A stretch of 64,000 nucleotides of DNA from Gorillibacterium timonense. GTDB taxonomy: Bacteria; Bacillota; Bacilli; Paenibacillales; NBRC-103111. Position 1 is the stretch's first letter; every line of letters begins with the position of its first letter. Below, piece by piece: positions 24,762 to 34,623 of the stretch. Position numbers and translations under genes: made by a program. The notes under the pieces were generated by a model. It searched no databases, was not told the origin of the DNA, and saw only the letters and a list, made by a program, of their open reading frames with translations. The stretch lies in assembly GCF_001457415.1 (NCBI RefSeq), contig NZ_LN881724.1, positions 992,001 to 1,056,000 on the forward strand, written 5' to 3'.

Positions 24762-26093
24762 ATGCCTGATGAGAATTCGGAGCAAACGCTTACGAAGCAT
24801 GAACAAATTTTACGCCATATTGAAAGCCTTCGGGTAGGCAGCCACATCTCGGTCCGCCAGATCGCCAAAGACCTCGATGTGAGCGAGGGCACCGCTTATC
24901 GCGCCATCAAGGAGGCGGAGAACAAAGGCATCGTCAGCACCAAGGAACGGATCGGAACGGTGCGCATCGAGAAGAAGCAAAAGAACATCGATAAGCTGAC
25001 CTTCTTCGAGGTCGCTCATATCGTGAACGGCGAAGTGCTGGGCGGTGCTCGCGGGTTGAACAAATCTTTGAACAAGTTTGTTATCGGCGCGATGGAGCAG
25101 GCCGCTATGCTGCGCTACATCGATGCGGGTAGCCTCCTCATCGTCGGCAACCGGGAGGAAGCGCACAAGGGAGCGCTGCAAAACGGAGCGGCCGTGCTGA
25201 TCACCGGGGGGTTTGACACGAGCCTGGAGGTCAAGCGCTTGGCCGATAGCTTGGCGCTTCCGATCATTTCCAGTTCCTTCGATACGTTCACCGTAGCGTC
25301 GATGATCAACCGGGCTCTCTACGACCGCATGATCAAGAAAAAGATCATGCTGGTCGAGGATGTGATCACCCGCTCCCGCATCTACGCGCTGAAGGCATCG
25401 AGCACGGTCGCCGATTGGCGTAAGCTGTCGGAGACCGCCGGCTATGACCGGTTTCCGGTCGTCGATGAATGGAATCGCGTCATCGGAATGGTGACCGCGA
25501 AGGATGTCGAGGGCGCGGCTAATGAGCAGCAGATGGAGAAGCTCATGACCCGCAATCCGGTCACGATCAATCTGCGGACCTCGGTAGCGTCTGCGGCCCA
25601 CCTGATGATGTGGGAGGGCATCGATCTGCTGCCGGTTGTGGATAACGGGAGGAAGCTCCTCGGCACCGTCAGCCGTACGGAGGTCATGGGCGTCCTGCAG
25701 TACATTCAGCGGCAGCCGCAGATGGGGGAAACCTTCGACGATCAGATGTGGGAGCCCTTCACGGAGATTGCGGGCGAGGATCGGGTCGTGTACCGGGGGC
25801 AGATGTCACCGCAGATGACCAGCCAGCTCGGAACCGTATCCTCGGGCGTGCTCACGACCCTGATCACCCAAGCGGCATACCGGGTAGCCGAGCGCAGCAA
25901 AAAGGGGGATCTTGTCATTGATAACATCTCGACCTATTTCCTGCATCCGGTCCAGATGGAGAGCGAGATCGTGATCAAGCCGGAGATTCTTGAGGTGAGC
26001 CGGAAGTTCGCCAAGATTGAAGTCGACGTGATTTCGGAGGACAGGCTGGTCGCCAAAGCGCTGGTCACCGCTCACGTATTCGATGATCTATAA
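24762..26093 (+). CDS. ytoI: HTH-DRTGG-CBS-hotdog protein YtoI
   Basis: 443-residue multidomain protein in the Bacillales YtoI layout: an N-terminal winged HTH (about residues 15-70), a DRTGG domain (about 80-185), two CBS repeats (about 195-305) and a C-terminal thioesterase-like hotdog fold (about 330-440). In Bacillus ytoI lies near ytrI/ytrH and dnaE, as here. The CBS pair probably binds adenine nucleotides, and the HTH suggests a regulator. ATG 24762 is preferred, with GTG 24759 as alternative; GGAGGT lies upstream. The role is unknown. Confidence 0.9.
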   Translation: MPDENSEQTLTKHEQILRHIESLRVGSHISVRQIAKDLDVSEGTAYRAIKEAENKGIVSTKERIGTVRIEKKQKNIDKLTFFEVAHIVNGEVLGGARGLNKSLNKFVIGAMEQAAMLRYIDAGSLLIVGNREEAHKGALQNGAAVLITGGFDTSLEVKRLADSLALPIISSSFDTFTVASMINRALYDRMIKKKIMLVEDVITRSRIYALKASSTVADWRKLSETAGYDRFPVVDEWNRVIGMVTAKDVEGAANEQQMEKLMTRNPVTINLRTSVASAAHLMMWEGIDLLPVVDNGRKLLGTVSRTEVMGVLQYIQRQPQMGETFDDQMWEPFTEIAGEDRVVYRGQMSPQMTSQLGTVSSGVLTTLITQAAYRVAERSKKGDLVIDNISTYFLHPVQMESEIVIKPEILEVSRKFAKIEVDVISEDRLVAKALVTAHVFDDL

Positions 26094-26166
26094 GCGATTT
26101 CGTTATGTGCTCGATAGAATCACTTCTTAACGGACGTCCACAATCGAAAAATGCTTACGCCAAAGG

Positions 26167-26207
26167 GCGCTTCCATAACCACGTTACTCATGGTTTGGAG
26201 GCGCTTA
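26167..26207. terminator. Terminator between ytoI and ytrI
   Basis: GCGCTTCCATAACC pairs imperfectly with GGTTTGGAGGCGC around ACGTTACTCAT, followed by TTATT. Lies between convergent genes. Confidence 0.55.
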
Positions 26208-26285
26208 TTGTGTTGGAAAGCTTCGAAGAGGATTCGTTGCCTCTCGAATGAGTCGGTTTTATCCTCCGAGCAGGCGTTCATCCCT

Positions 26286-26786
26286 TTACGAAGACGGCTT
26301 TACGTACTCCTTCGCCGTGATCCAGACGGACAGCTCGGTTTGAACGACGATCAGCGTCTGCACCCGCACCCGGTACTCTTTGCCGCGGATACCGGAATAG
26401 AGCTTGCCGTCCGCCAGCTTGAGAAAAACCTGCGGGTTTAAGCGGATGGAGCTGGCCGCGCTGCCAACGGCCGTTTGCAGGTCCTGGTGGACCGCCTTGC
26501 GCAGCGCACTTTGCGTCCATTCGTCCAAATCGTCGCTCTGTTGGAGATCGAACAGGACCTTCACTTGCGCGACGGTGGACTGCTTGCTGCGGAGATTCGC
26601 CTGCGAGCGCAGGTCCTCGCGGGTTTCGTCAAGCTCGCTCTGGAGATTGGCGTTGCGCACCACTAGCAGGTTGAAGTGATGCTGGTGAAGACTCATGTAG
26701 ACGGCGCAGCCGCAAATGAATCCGGTGCAAAAGATCGCAAAGGCGACGATGAGCTTCGGATGCCTCTCGAACGGAGGCACCCTCAT
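26286..26786 (-). CDS. ytrI: Sporulation membrane protein YtrI
   Basis: 166-residue protein with one N-terminal membrane segment (about residues 12-31, LIVAFAIFCTGFICGCAVY). A coiled-coil stretch (about 40-75) and a beta-rich external domain follow. This matches YtrI, which together with YtrH is needed for efficient sporulation in Bacillus. ATG 26786 overlaps the ytrH stop by 4 bp (ATGA); a longer frame upstream is an artefact inside ytrH. Expression in the mother cell under sigma-E is known for Bacillus, not shown here. Confidence 0.85.
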   Translation of the reverse strand: MRVPPFERHPKLIVAFAIFCTGFICGCAVYMSLHQHHFNLLVVRNANLQSELDETREDLRSQANLRSKQSTVAQVKVLFDLQQSDDLDEWTQSALRKAVHQDLQTAVGSAASSIRLNPQVFLKLADGKLYSGIRGKEYRVRVQTLIVVQTELSVWITAKEYVKPSS

Positions 26787-27127
26787 GACCGGCTGCCTCC
26801 GCCGCAGATCCAGTGGATGAGCGTATACCCCAGTTGCGCTCCGATGAAGGAGCTGGCGAACAGCATGATTTGCTTGATGGCGGGAGACAGATACCCTTCC
26901 TGGAAGTTGGTCTCGATGATGCGGATCGGATCGATCGTTCCGCCCGCTGCCGCGACCATGGCCCAGATCTTGATGTTGGAGGCCACATTTTCCATGACGG
27001 AAGAGGGCGGCTGAAGCATGAGCACCGATCCGATTCCGGCGAGCAAGCTCCCGCCGGTCACAATGCCGAAGGCGATGAAGAAATCGAGAATCCACTTGAC
27101 GACAAAGGAGTTCACTGGCGGCACCAT
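26783..27127 (-). CDS. ytrH: Sporulation membrane protein YtrH
   Basis: 114-residue protein with three hydrophobic stretches: about residues 10-38, 54-62 and 80-105. The segment FFIAFGIVTGGSLLAGIGSV and the central GTIDPIRIIETNF are typical of YtrH. It precedes ytrI with a 4-bp overlap. The two work together in sporulation in Bacillus. It lies 43 bp after the flavodoxin-ferredoxin gene, which may share its transcript. Confidence 0.87.
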   Translation of the reverse strand: MVPPVNSFVVKWILDFFIAFGIVTGGSLLAGIGSVLMLQPPSSVMENVASNIKIWAMVAAAGGTIDPIRIIETNFQEGYLSPAIKQIMLFASSFIGAQLGYTLIHWICGGGSRS

Positions 27128-27170
27128 CCCGTCTGCCGGAATGCTAATGAATATGCCGCAGCGGACAAGA

Positions 27171-28175
27171 TTATGCGGACGGCCCTGGTCCGCGATAGCG
27201 GCGATAGCGGCGGCTTGGCCCCGCCGTCAGCAGACGGCGGACCGGGGAGCAGGCTTCCCCGGCTCTAAGCAGCCGATCGGCTACCCAGAGGAAGAGGAAC
27301 GTGAGGGCGATGTAGCCGATCGTGCCCGCGAGGAAGGAGGGCAGCGCCGGCCAAGCCAACGAACGGCCGAGCACGATAGCGGGCCATAGCGGAATCAAGC
27401 TGGCTGCCGTTAGGACGGCTAGCTTGCCGGAAGAGGACTGGATGGCTTCTTCGGGGCAAGTGTTGATGCAGCGCTGACAGCCCTCGCAGCTCCAATTCCA
27501 GACCGGCTTGCCCCGCTTCATGGCGATGGCGGAGGCTGGACATGTTCGCGCGCAGCGGGAGCAGCCGCTGCACCGGCTGTCTGCGATGAACAGCTTGCCC
27601 AGAATCCTCCGGCCGATATGATGATACCCGAGATAGAGGAAACCGAGAAGCAGGCGTGTTGGGACGCTCTTCTTTTTCAAGCACACGGTTCCCCGCGCAA
27701 TGCGGTCTGCAGCCTCCTGAATTTGCCGATCCGCCTGTTCGCAGATCTGGGCGACAACCTCCGGGCTGGGGGGATTGAAGAACTGCGTCCAATTGTTCGG
27801 ATAGGAGGCGAGGGTGGTAAAGGAAACGGAGAAGCCGCGTTTTTTCAAGAGCGCTGTCATTCGATAAAGAGAGATCCCCTCATCTCCGGACGCTCCGTTT
27901 TCGGAGCCCCCGATCGCGATGACAGCGGCACGAGCTCCCTCCGGTGCGATCAATCGCTTGACGTATTTGGTTACGAGAGCCGGGGCGCCGAAGCCGTACA
28001 TCGGATACAGGACCAGATGAAGCGCGGCATCCGCCGCATCGGGAGACACTTTTTCCATATTGGACACGGTGGTTTCCCAGCCGGCCAAGCGAAGCCTTTC
28101 CTCTGCCAGAGCCGCCGCTCTCTTCGTATTGCCGGTTCCGCTGAACAGGTGAATGCGTGCTTTCATCAAGGACAT
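27171..28175 (-). CDS. EFR1-type flavodoxin-ferredoxin membrane protein
   Basis: 334-residue redox protein. The N-terminal ~155 residues are a flavodoxin-like domain (FSGTGNT phosphate loop at 11-17, YPMYGFGAP). Two 4Fe-4S cluster motifs follow, CSGCSRCARTCP and CEGCQRCINTCP (about residues 202-245). The last ~70 residues contain two or three hydrophobic helices and a basic tail, so the protein is probably membrane-bound. An EFR1-like family role in electron transfer is inferred; donor and acceptor are unknown. It lies between ytrH and dnaE. Confidence 0.83.
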   Translation of the reverse strand: MSLMKARIHLFSGTGNTKRAAALAEERLRLAGWETTVSNMEKVSPDAADAALHLVLYPMYGFGAPALVTKYVKRLIAPEGARAAVIAIGGSENGASGDEGISLYRMTALLKKRGFSVSFTTLASYPNNWTQFFNPPSPEVVAQICEQADRQIQEAADRIARGTVCLKKKSVPTRLLLGFLYLGYHHIGRRILGKLFIADSRCSGCSRCARTCPASAIAMKRGKPVWNWSCEGCQRCINTCPEEAIQSSSGKLAVLTAASLIPLWPAIVLGRSLAWPALPSFLAGTIGYIALTFLFLWVADRLLRAGEACSPVRRLLTAGPSRRYRRYRGPGPSA

Positions 28176-28369
28176 GCTTGCGTGATTCCTCCTTCGCTTC
28201 CTGCGCGTAAACAGTTCGGAAATGATGTTCTCCGCACTGCACGCTAATCGATCAACATCGTATGAACCGTCTTCGTCGATATGATGGATGAAGTTGTCTT
28301 TGATGCGATCATAACAAGGCGAAATGTGAATCCTCTATGACATTTCTAACGAAAGAATGCGAATGTGGG

Positions 28370-28399
28370 TTCGCCTATCGGGTAGCTATGTGATACACT
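28370..28399 (+). promoter_or_regulatory. Weak promoter candidate for dnaE
   Basis: TTCGCC (28370-28375), an 18-bp spacer and TACACT (28394-28399), about 33 bp before the dnaE ATG. Both boxes are imperfect. Confidence 0.3.
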
Positions 28400-28431
28400 A
28401 GAGAGAACATTGAGTTGGGTGGGAACAAGCC

Positions 28432-31400
28432 ATGAGCGGATTCGTACATCTTCACGTTCACAGTGAATACAGCCTCTTGGACGGAGCGGCGCGCATTCGC
28501 GATCTGGCCGGACGGGCAGCCGAGCTCGGCATGCCCGCTTTGGCGTTGACCGATCACGGCGTCATGTACGGAGCGGTCCCTTTCTATAAAGCATGCCGGG
28601 AAGCCGGAGTGAAGCCGATCATCGGCTGCGAGGTGTATGTGGCTAGCGGACGATTGGAGGAACGGGCACCACGCCATGAACAGCCAGTGAGCCACCTGAT
28701 CCTTCTCGCCAAGGACGAGACGGGCTACCGAAACCTGATGGAGCTCGTCTCGGTCGCTCATTTGGAGGGCTTCCATTATCGGCCCCGGATTGACAAGGAG
28801 CATCTGGCGATTCATGCGGAAGGGCTGATCTGCCTCAGCTCCTGCCTGAAGGGAGAAATCCCTCAGCTTCTGCTGCGGGACAAGACGGAGGAAGCGAAGG
28901 CGGCGGCGAGCTGGTATAGGGGCTTGTTTGGTGACGATTTCTATTTGGAAATACAAGATCACGGCATGCTGGAGCAAAAGAAAATCGTTCAAGGCATGAC
29001 CGCTCTGTCTCGGGAAACCGGCATTCCGCTCGTTGCGACCAATGACGTGCACTACCTGATCCAAGAGGATCACGAGGTTCAGGACATCCTGCTCGCCATT
29101 GGTACAGGGAAAACGCTGGATGATCCTGACCGCTTCAAGATGACGGTTCAGGAGCTTTATATGAAAAGTCCGGATGAGATGGCGAGGCTGTTTCCCCATC
29201 TTCCGGAAGCGTTGGAGAACACCGTTCGCATCGCAGAGAAATGCAACCTGCAGCTGGAGTTCGGTCGGTCCATCCTGCCGGAATTCCGCCCGATTCCAGA
29301 CGGGCTGGACGCGCGGACTTACTTGCGCCGTCTATGCCGAGAGGGACTTGCCGAGCGCTTTCCAGAGCAAGCGGAGACGGAACCCGAATTCGCCCGCATC
29401 CGGGAAGAGCGGCTCGCCTATGAGCTCGGAGTCATCGAATCGATGGGCTTTGCCGACTATTTTCTCATCGTTTGGGACTTCATCCGCTACGCGCGCGAGC
29501 AAGGGATCGCCGTGGGGCCGGGAAGGGGCTCCTCCGCGGGCAGCCTCGTGGCGTATTCCCTGAGGATCACGGATGTGGACCCGATTCGCCACAATCTGCT
29601 GTTCGAACGGTTCCTCAATCCCGAGCGAGTGAGCATGCCCGATATCGACGTCGATTTCAGCGACGAGCGGCGGGACGAGGTCATTGATTATGTCGTCGCC
29701 AAGTACGGCCATGAGCATGTCGCCCAGATCATCACCTTCGGCACCATGGCGGCCAAAGGAGCGGTTCGGGATGTCGGCCGCGTGATGAACCTGCCGTATG
29801 CGGAGGTGGACCGCGCGGCCAAGATGATTCCCCAGCGGCTCGGCGTCACCTTGAAGCAGGCGCTTGAGCTGAACCCCGACCTTCAAGCGCTGTGCACCCG
29901 GCAGGCTTCTACCCGCCGGCTGATCGACCTCGCCATGAAGGTAGAGGGCATGCCGCGCCACGCCTCGACCCATGCGGCCGGGGTGGTGATCTCCCGCGAG
30001 CCACTGACGCATTACGTTCCTTTGCAGGAAGGCTCGGAGAAGACGGCGCTCACGCAGTACACGATGGAAAACCTGGAAGCCATCGGACTCCTGAAGATGG
30101 ATTTTCTCGGTCTGCGCACCCTCTCGATCATCGAGCGGACTCTGGAGTGGATCCGGGAGGAGACCGGCAGATCACTCGATTTTTCGAAGCTGGGGTTTGA
30201 CGATCCCGCCACGTTCGAGCTGCTTGGCCGCGGAGAGACGACGGGGATTTTCCAGCTCGAATCTCCGGGCATGCGGAGGGTGCTGAAGGAGATGAAGCCG
30301 TCCAGCTTTGCGGATATCGTCTCTGTCTTGGCGCTCTACCGCCCGGGCCCTATGGAGTTCATTCCCCGCTATATCGAATGCAAGCACGGTCAAGCGGAGG
30401 TGATCTATCCGCATGAGGATCTTCAACCGATCCTGGAGGATACGTACGGCATCATCGTCTATCAGGAACAGATCATGCAGATCGCCTCGCTCATGGCGGG
30501 CTTTTCGCTCGGAGAAGCGGATCTTCTGCGCCGGGCCGTGAGCAAGAAGAAGCGAGAAGTGCTTGACAAGGAACGGGAACATTTTGCCTCGGGCTGCCGA
30601 AAACAGGGATATTCGGACGAGGATGCGTATAAAGTGTATGAGATGATCCTCCGCTTCGCCGATTACGGATTCCCCCGAGCTCATGCCACCGCCTACGGGG
30701 TACTCGCCTATCAGACCGCTTATCTGAAGGCGCATTATCCGACGCCATTCATGGCCTCCATGCTGACGGCGAATATGGGCAATCACCGCAAGGTGGCGGA
30801 ATACGTAGACGAATGCAGACGGATGGGCATCGCGGTTTTACCGCCGGATGTGAACGAGAGCGGCATTACCTTTACGCCTGTTGCGGCAGTTCGAGAAGCG
30901 GTTGGCGGGAACGAGGAGCCGAAGAAGGAATCCCCTGAGCAGAGAGAAGCGTCGGTACGGAGTGAAGCGGCTGGCGAGGGACTGCCCGCAGCAGAAGAGG
31001 CGGACTCCTTCGCCGGGGGCCGAGTCCGTTTTGGGCTTGCCGCCGTCAAAAACGTCGGCACCCAGGCGATCGAAGCGATTCTCGCTGCTCGCAAGGAGGG
31101 ACCGTATGCGGATCTGCTCGATTTCTGCCGCCGCGTCGATCTGCGGGTATGCAACAAGCGGGTGATCGAATCCCTTATTCAAGGCGGGGCATTGGACGGC
31201 TTTCCGGCGCATCGGGCGCAAGCGATCGCCATGCTGGACGAAACCGTAGAGACCGCCTTGAAGTGGAAGAAGGAACGGGACGATCTCCAGCTTCATCTCT
31301 TCGGCTTGACGGAAGAAGTCAACTGGGAGATGGAATACCCGGAGATTCGCCCGTACACGAAAACCCAGCAGCTTGACATGGAGCGGGAGCTGCTCGGGTT

Positions 31401-32205
31401 ATTTCTCTCCGGACACCCCCTCGACGATTACGAGGAGATTCTTAAGGAGGCCGATCCTGATCCGATCTCGTATCTCGGCGAGCTGGCGGACGGGCGAGAG
31501 GCGGTCGTCGCCGGAATGGTCGTCGCCCTAAAAGAGATTGTCAGCAAGAAGGGGCAGCAGATGGCTTTCATCGAGCTGGAGGATCGGATTGACCGGGTGG
31601 AGGTCGTCATATTCTCGGGGTTGTGGAAGGAGATCCGCAGCCGCGTCGAGAAAGGGAAGCTGCTCGCGGTCCGCGCTAAGGTTCAGCAAGAGGAGGAGGC
31701 AGTCAAGCTGCTTGCTGAGCAGATTGTGGCCTTGGACGGCTCGGAAGGAGACAGGGAGCTGCGCCTGCTTCGGCGTGGCGGCGGACGAAGTGGCTTTGGC
31801 GCGCCCGGATCGGCGTTCCAAGCCAGTGCTCCCGGCCGAAAGCAATCCGGGTTTGGAAGTTCGCGTCCTACCGCGAAAACACCCGCACCGAAGGCAACTG
31901 CAACGAAAGTGCCTGAACCGATGATACCCGAATCGAAGACGCCCGCTCCGAATCATTCGGTGCCGTCGAGAACGCGAGTCCAGAAGGTGTACATCAAGAT
32001 CGCAGCGGACCGGGAGCAGCCGGAGCGGCTTGTGAAGCTGCAGGAGCTGCTGCAGGCCAACTCCGGTCCGCTGCCGGTAGTCCTTTTCTATGAGCGGCTG
32101 CAGAAACCGATGGCATTAAGCGACAAGTACAAGGTCAAGCCTTCCCCCGAACTGATTCGCTCGATTGAGAGCCTGATGGGCGACGAATCCGCGAGAGTGA
32201 ATTAG
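28432..32205 (+). CDS. dnaE: DNA polymerase III alpha subunit DnaE
   Basis: 1257-residue replicative polymerase. The N-terminal PHP domain (HVHSEYSLLDGA, residues 5-16) is followed by the C-family polymerase core with the catalytic aspartates in PDIDVDF (residues 403-409). The tandem helix-hairpin-helix and OB-fold regions follow. In Bacillus DnaE extends RNA primers on the lagging strand beside PolC. It is longer than the ~1115 residues of Bacillus DnaE, because of a charged low-complexity insert (about residues 825-865) and a Pro/Ala/Thr/Lys-rich linker (about 1115-1185) before the C-terminal domain. ATG 28432 is the first sensible start. Confidence 0.96.
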   Translation: MSGFVHLHVHSEYSLLDGAARIRDLAGRAAELGMPALALTDHGVMYGAVPFYKACREAGVKPIIGCEVYVASGRLEERAPRHEQPVSHLILLAKDETGYRNLMELVSVAHLEGFHYRPRIDKEHLAIHAEGLICLSSCLKGEIPQLLLRDKTEEAKAAASWYRGLFGDDFYLEIQDHGMLEQKKIVQGMTALSRETGIPLVATNDVHYLIQEDHEVQDILLAIGTGKTLDDPDRFKMTVQELYMKSPDEMARLFPHLPEALENTVRIAEKCNLQLEFGRSILPEFRPIPDGLDARTYLRRLCREGLAERFPEQAETEPEFARIREERLAYELGVIESMGFADYFLIVWDFIRYAREQGIAVGPGRGSSAGSLVAYSLRITDVDPIRHNLLFERFLNPERVSMPDIDVDFSDERRDEVIDYVVAKYGHEHVAQIITFGTMAAKGAVRDVGRVMNLPYAEVDRAAKMIPQRLGVTLKQALELNPDLQALCTRQASTRRLIDLAMKVEGMPRHASTHAAGVVISREPLTHYVPLQEGSEKTALTQYTMENLEAIGLLKMDFLGLRTLSIIERTLEWIREETGRSLDFSKLGFDDPATFELLGRGETTGIFQLESPGMRRVLKEMKPSSFADIVSVLALYRPGPMEFIPRYIECKHGQAEVIYPHEDLQPILEDTYGIIVYQEQIMQIASLMAGFSLGEADLLRRAVSKKKREVLDKEREHFASGCRKQGYSDEDAYKVYEMILRFADYGFPRAHATAYGVLAYQTAYLKAHYPTPFMASMLTANMGNHRKVAEYVDECRRMGIAVLPPDVNESGITFTPVAAVREAVGGNEEPKKESPEQREASVRSEAAGEGLPAAEEADSFAGGRVRFGLAAVKNVGTQAIEAILAARKEGPYADLLDFCRRVDLRVCNKRVIESLIQGGALDGFPAHRAQAIAMLDETVETALKWKKERDDLQLHLFGLTEEVNWEMEYPEIRPYTKTQQLDMERELLGLFLSGHPLDDYEEILKEADPDPISYLGELADGREAVVAGMVVALKEIVSKKGQQMAFIELEDRIDRVEVVIFSGLWKEIRSRVEKGKLLAVRAKVQQEEEAVKLLAEQIVALDGSEGDRELRLLRRGGGRSGFGAPGSAFQASAPGRKQSGFGSSRPTAKTPAPKATATKVPEPMIPESKTPAPNHSVPSRTRVQKVYIKIAADREQPERLVKLQELLQANSGPLPVVLFYERLQKPMALSDKYKVKPSPELIRSIESLMGDESARVN

Positions 32206-32307
32206 CGGGCTCCTTCTCCGCCTGAGAAAAGAACGGAAATCCTTGTGTACATCGGGAAAAGTCGTCTTAAGATCGGCGAGGAGAGCCAGAACCGTACGTT
32301 TGTTTTG

Positions 32308-32337
32308 TTGCGGCTGAAATAGCGGTTGTGCTATGAT
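32308..32337 (+). promoter_or_regulatory. Promoter of the accDA transcription unit
   Basis: TTGCGG (32308-32313), an 18-bp spacer and TATGAT (32332-32337), 50 bp before the small ORF that precedes accD. Confidence 0.45.
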
Positions 32338-32387
32338 AACTCTATTGTACAGGCTTACGAAGCAGGGTTCGGGGAGGTTATATACGC

Positions 32388-32576
32388 ATGTGGACGGTCA
32401 TTTATATCGCTCAGACCGCCAAGATTGCCGAGCGTATCAAAACCAAATTGACAGAAGAAGGATTCTTGGTCAAAGTTAGCGCGATCAACCTGACCAAGAC
32501 ACAGTTTGAGATTCTCGTGCCCGAAGGAGAAGTCTTGGAGGTACAGGAAGTGCTCGGCACTATTCTGCACCGCTGA
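32388..32576 (+). CDS. Conserved small protein upstream of accD
   Basis: 62-residue protein of DUF2007-like appearance (WTVIYIAQTAKIAERIKTKLTEEGFLV). It would be a small alpha/beta ferredoxin-like fold with a C-terminal helix. Proteins like this sit just before accD in other Paenibacillaceae, some mislabelled as glutamate decarboxylase. The GGGAGGTTATATACGC site precedes ATG 32388. It is probably co-transcribed with accD and accA. No function can be given. Confidence 0.7.
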   Translation: MWTVIYIAQTAKIAERIKTKLTEEGFLVKVSAINLTKTQFEILVPEGEVLEVQEVLGTILHR

Positions 32577-32613
32577 TTTCTTGCGGTTGAAATAAGCCTT
32601 GCGAGGTGTCTTT

Positions 32614-33486
32614 GTGCAACTAAAGGATTTGTTCCAAAAAAAACGCAAGTACGCGACAGTCCCTTCAGAGAAGACCAAACGCGAGATTCCTGAGGGGCTC
32701 ATGAATAAATGCCCCAAGTGTGGGGCCATTCAATTCAACATGGAGCTCATGAAGAACTTCAAGGTTTGCAGTGGCTGCGGTTATCATTTCATCCTGAATG
32801 CCACCGAGCGGGTCGATATGCTTCTGGACGGCGGCAGGATCTTTGAATATGACGAAGACATGGTCTCCGAGGACCCGCTATCGTTTCCGGGATATCCGCA
32901 GAAGACGAAACAGATGATCGAGAAGACCGGATTGCTAGACGCGGTCGTCACCGGGGAAGGGACCATCGGCGGATTTCCGGTCGTGGTCTGCATCATGAGC
33001 TTCGAATTTTTTAGCGGAACGCTCGGCAGCGTGGTCGGCGAGAAAATCGTCCGAGCTGCGGAAGCGGCCATGCAGAAGAGATACCCCTTGATTATCTTCT
33101 CCACCTCCGGAGGAGCGCGGATGCAGGAAAGTATTCTGTCCCTCATGCAGATGGCCAAGACCAGTGCGGCGCTTGGCCGCTTTAGCGAGTCCGGAGGTCT
33201 ATATATCTCCATCTTGACCGATCCGACCTTGGGCGGCGTGAGCGCCAGCTTCGCCACACTCGGAGATATCATTCTCGCGGAGCCAGGCGCCGTCATCGGC
33301 TTCGCCGGCCGTCGAGTCATCGAACAGACGATCCGTCAGAAGCTGCCCGACAACTTCCAGACATCCGAGTTCAACCTGCAGCATGGTCACTTGGACAAGG
33401 TCGTGCACCGCAAGGATTTGCGAGCCACGCTGATCAAGCTCCTCGACATACATACGGTGAAGGAGGTTCCGATCGATGGCCGGTGA
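32614..33486 (+). CDS. accD: Acetyl-CoA carboxylase carboxyltransferase beta subunit
   Basis: 290-residue beta subunit of the carboxyltransferase that makes malonyl-CoA, the first committed step of fatty acid synthesis. The N-terminal zinc ribbon is C33-x2-C36 and C52-x2-C55 (CPKCG, CSGCG). The carboxyltransferase core follows, with [15 protein letters not shown] and [17 protein letters not shown] 32614 gives the standard N-terminus ([12 protein letters not shown]); TTG 32599 is an alternative. It overlaps accA by 11 bp, as expected for subunits made in equal amounts. Confidence 0.96.
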   Translation: MQLKDLFQKKRKYATVPSEKTKREIPEGLMNKCPKCGAIQFNMELMKNFKVCSGCGYHFILNATERVDMLLDGGRIFEYDEDMVSEDPLSFPGYPQKTKQMIEKTGLLDAVVTGEGTIGGFPVVVCIMSFEFFSGTLGSVVGEKIVRAAEAAMQKRYPLIIFSTSGGARMQESILSLMQMAKTSAALGRFSESGGLYISILTDPTLGGVSASFATLGDIILAEPGAVIGFAGRRVIEQTIRQKLPDNFQTSEFNLQHGHLDKVVHRKDLRATLIKLLDIHTVKEVPIDGR

Positions 33487-34444
33487 GTTGCCTTTTGAGC
33501 AGCCGATTGCGGAGCTTCGCGGCAAGATTGACGAGCTGATCAAGTTCGGAGCCGAGAAGCAGATCGACTTTTCCGATGAAATTGCCCGCCTTGAAGAGCG
33601 ATACAAGGCTTTGGAGGAAGAAATCTACTCCAACCTGAGCGTTCGTCAAAAGGTTCAGATTGTTAAGAGTCCACAGCGTCCCACGACGCTTGACTATATT
33701 CATTCGGTTTTTGCAGATTTTCTTGAGCTTCACGGCGACCGCCTGTTCGGAGACGATCAGGCCATTGTCGGCGGAATCGCTAAGCTTGGCGATATACCTG
33801 TCACGGTTATGGGGCATCAGAAGGGCAGAGACACGAAGGAAAATCTTGCCCGCAACTTCGGAATGCCTCATCCGGAAGGCTTTCGCAAGGCGCTTCGGCT
33901 CATGAAGCAGGCCGACAAATTCCATCGGCCGATCATCACCTTCATCGATGTAACAGGCGCTTATCCCGGTTCTTCGGCAGAAGAACGCGGCCAATCGGAA
34001 GCGATTGCCCGTAATCTGCAGGAGATGTCCATGCTGCGCGTTCCCGTCATCTGCGTTGTGATCGGTGAGGGCGGCAGCGGCGGCGCTTTAGCGCTTGGCG
34101 TCGGTAATCGGGTGCTCATGCTGGAGCATGCCATCTACTCGGTAATCTCCCCGGAAGGGGCTGCATCCATCCTCTACAAAGATGCAGGACGAGCGATGGA
34201 GGCTGCGGAATCCATGAAGATTACGGCGCAGGATATTCTGGCGCTTGGCGTGATCGACGACATCGTCCCGGAACCTTGGGGCGGTGCTCACCGCGATCCC
34301 AAGAAGCAGGCGGAACTCTTGCGCGGCAAATTGCTTGAGCATCTCCAGGAGCTTGCCACCCTGAACCCCGAGGAACTGCGGGAAGACCGCTACCGAAAGT
34401 TCCGGCAGATTGGCGCTTACGCCTTCCTGCAAACGCCGATGTAA
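33476..34444 (+). CDS. accA: Acetyl-CoA carboxylase carboxyltransferase alpha subunit
   Basis: 322-residue alpha subunit. An N-terminal helical region (residues 1-65) leads into the crotonase-like core, with [10 protein letters not shown] and the acetyl-CoA site [12 protein letters not shown], then [16 protein letters not shown]. It pairs with AccD into the alpha2beta2 carboxyltransferase. Start overlaps accD; GGAGG lies inside the accD end. The gene ends at 34444, and pyk follows after 179 bp. Confidence 0.97.
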   Translation: MAGELPFEQPIAELRGKIDELIKFGAEKQIDFSDEIARLEERYKALEEEIYSNLSVRQKVQIVKSPQRPTTLDYIHSVFADFLELHGDRLFGDDQAIVGGIAKLGDIPVTVMGHQKGRDTKENLARNFGMPHPEGFRKALRLMKQADKFHRPIITFIDVTGAYPGSSAEERGQSEAIARNLQEMSMLRVPVICVVIGEGGSGGALALGVGNRVLMLEHAIYSVISPEGAASILYKDAGRAMEAAESMKITAQDILALGVIDDIVPEPWGGAHRDPKKQAELLRGKLLEHLQELATLNPEELREDRYRKFRQIGAYAFLQTPM

Positions 34445-34623
34445 CGGCTCTGAAACCTCATCCGAACCCGACGTTCTTACTTGACAAGCGTAGAACGGAC
34501 GAGTCCCGGGTAAGACGGGACGCGTACCGTTTGTTCTGCGGTAAGCCTATCGATATTTTCGCTCCCCCAAGCGTAAAATATATATTATGCCAGAGCTTGT
34601 GCAAACATTAGGAGGAAACCTAC

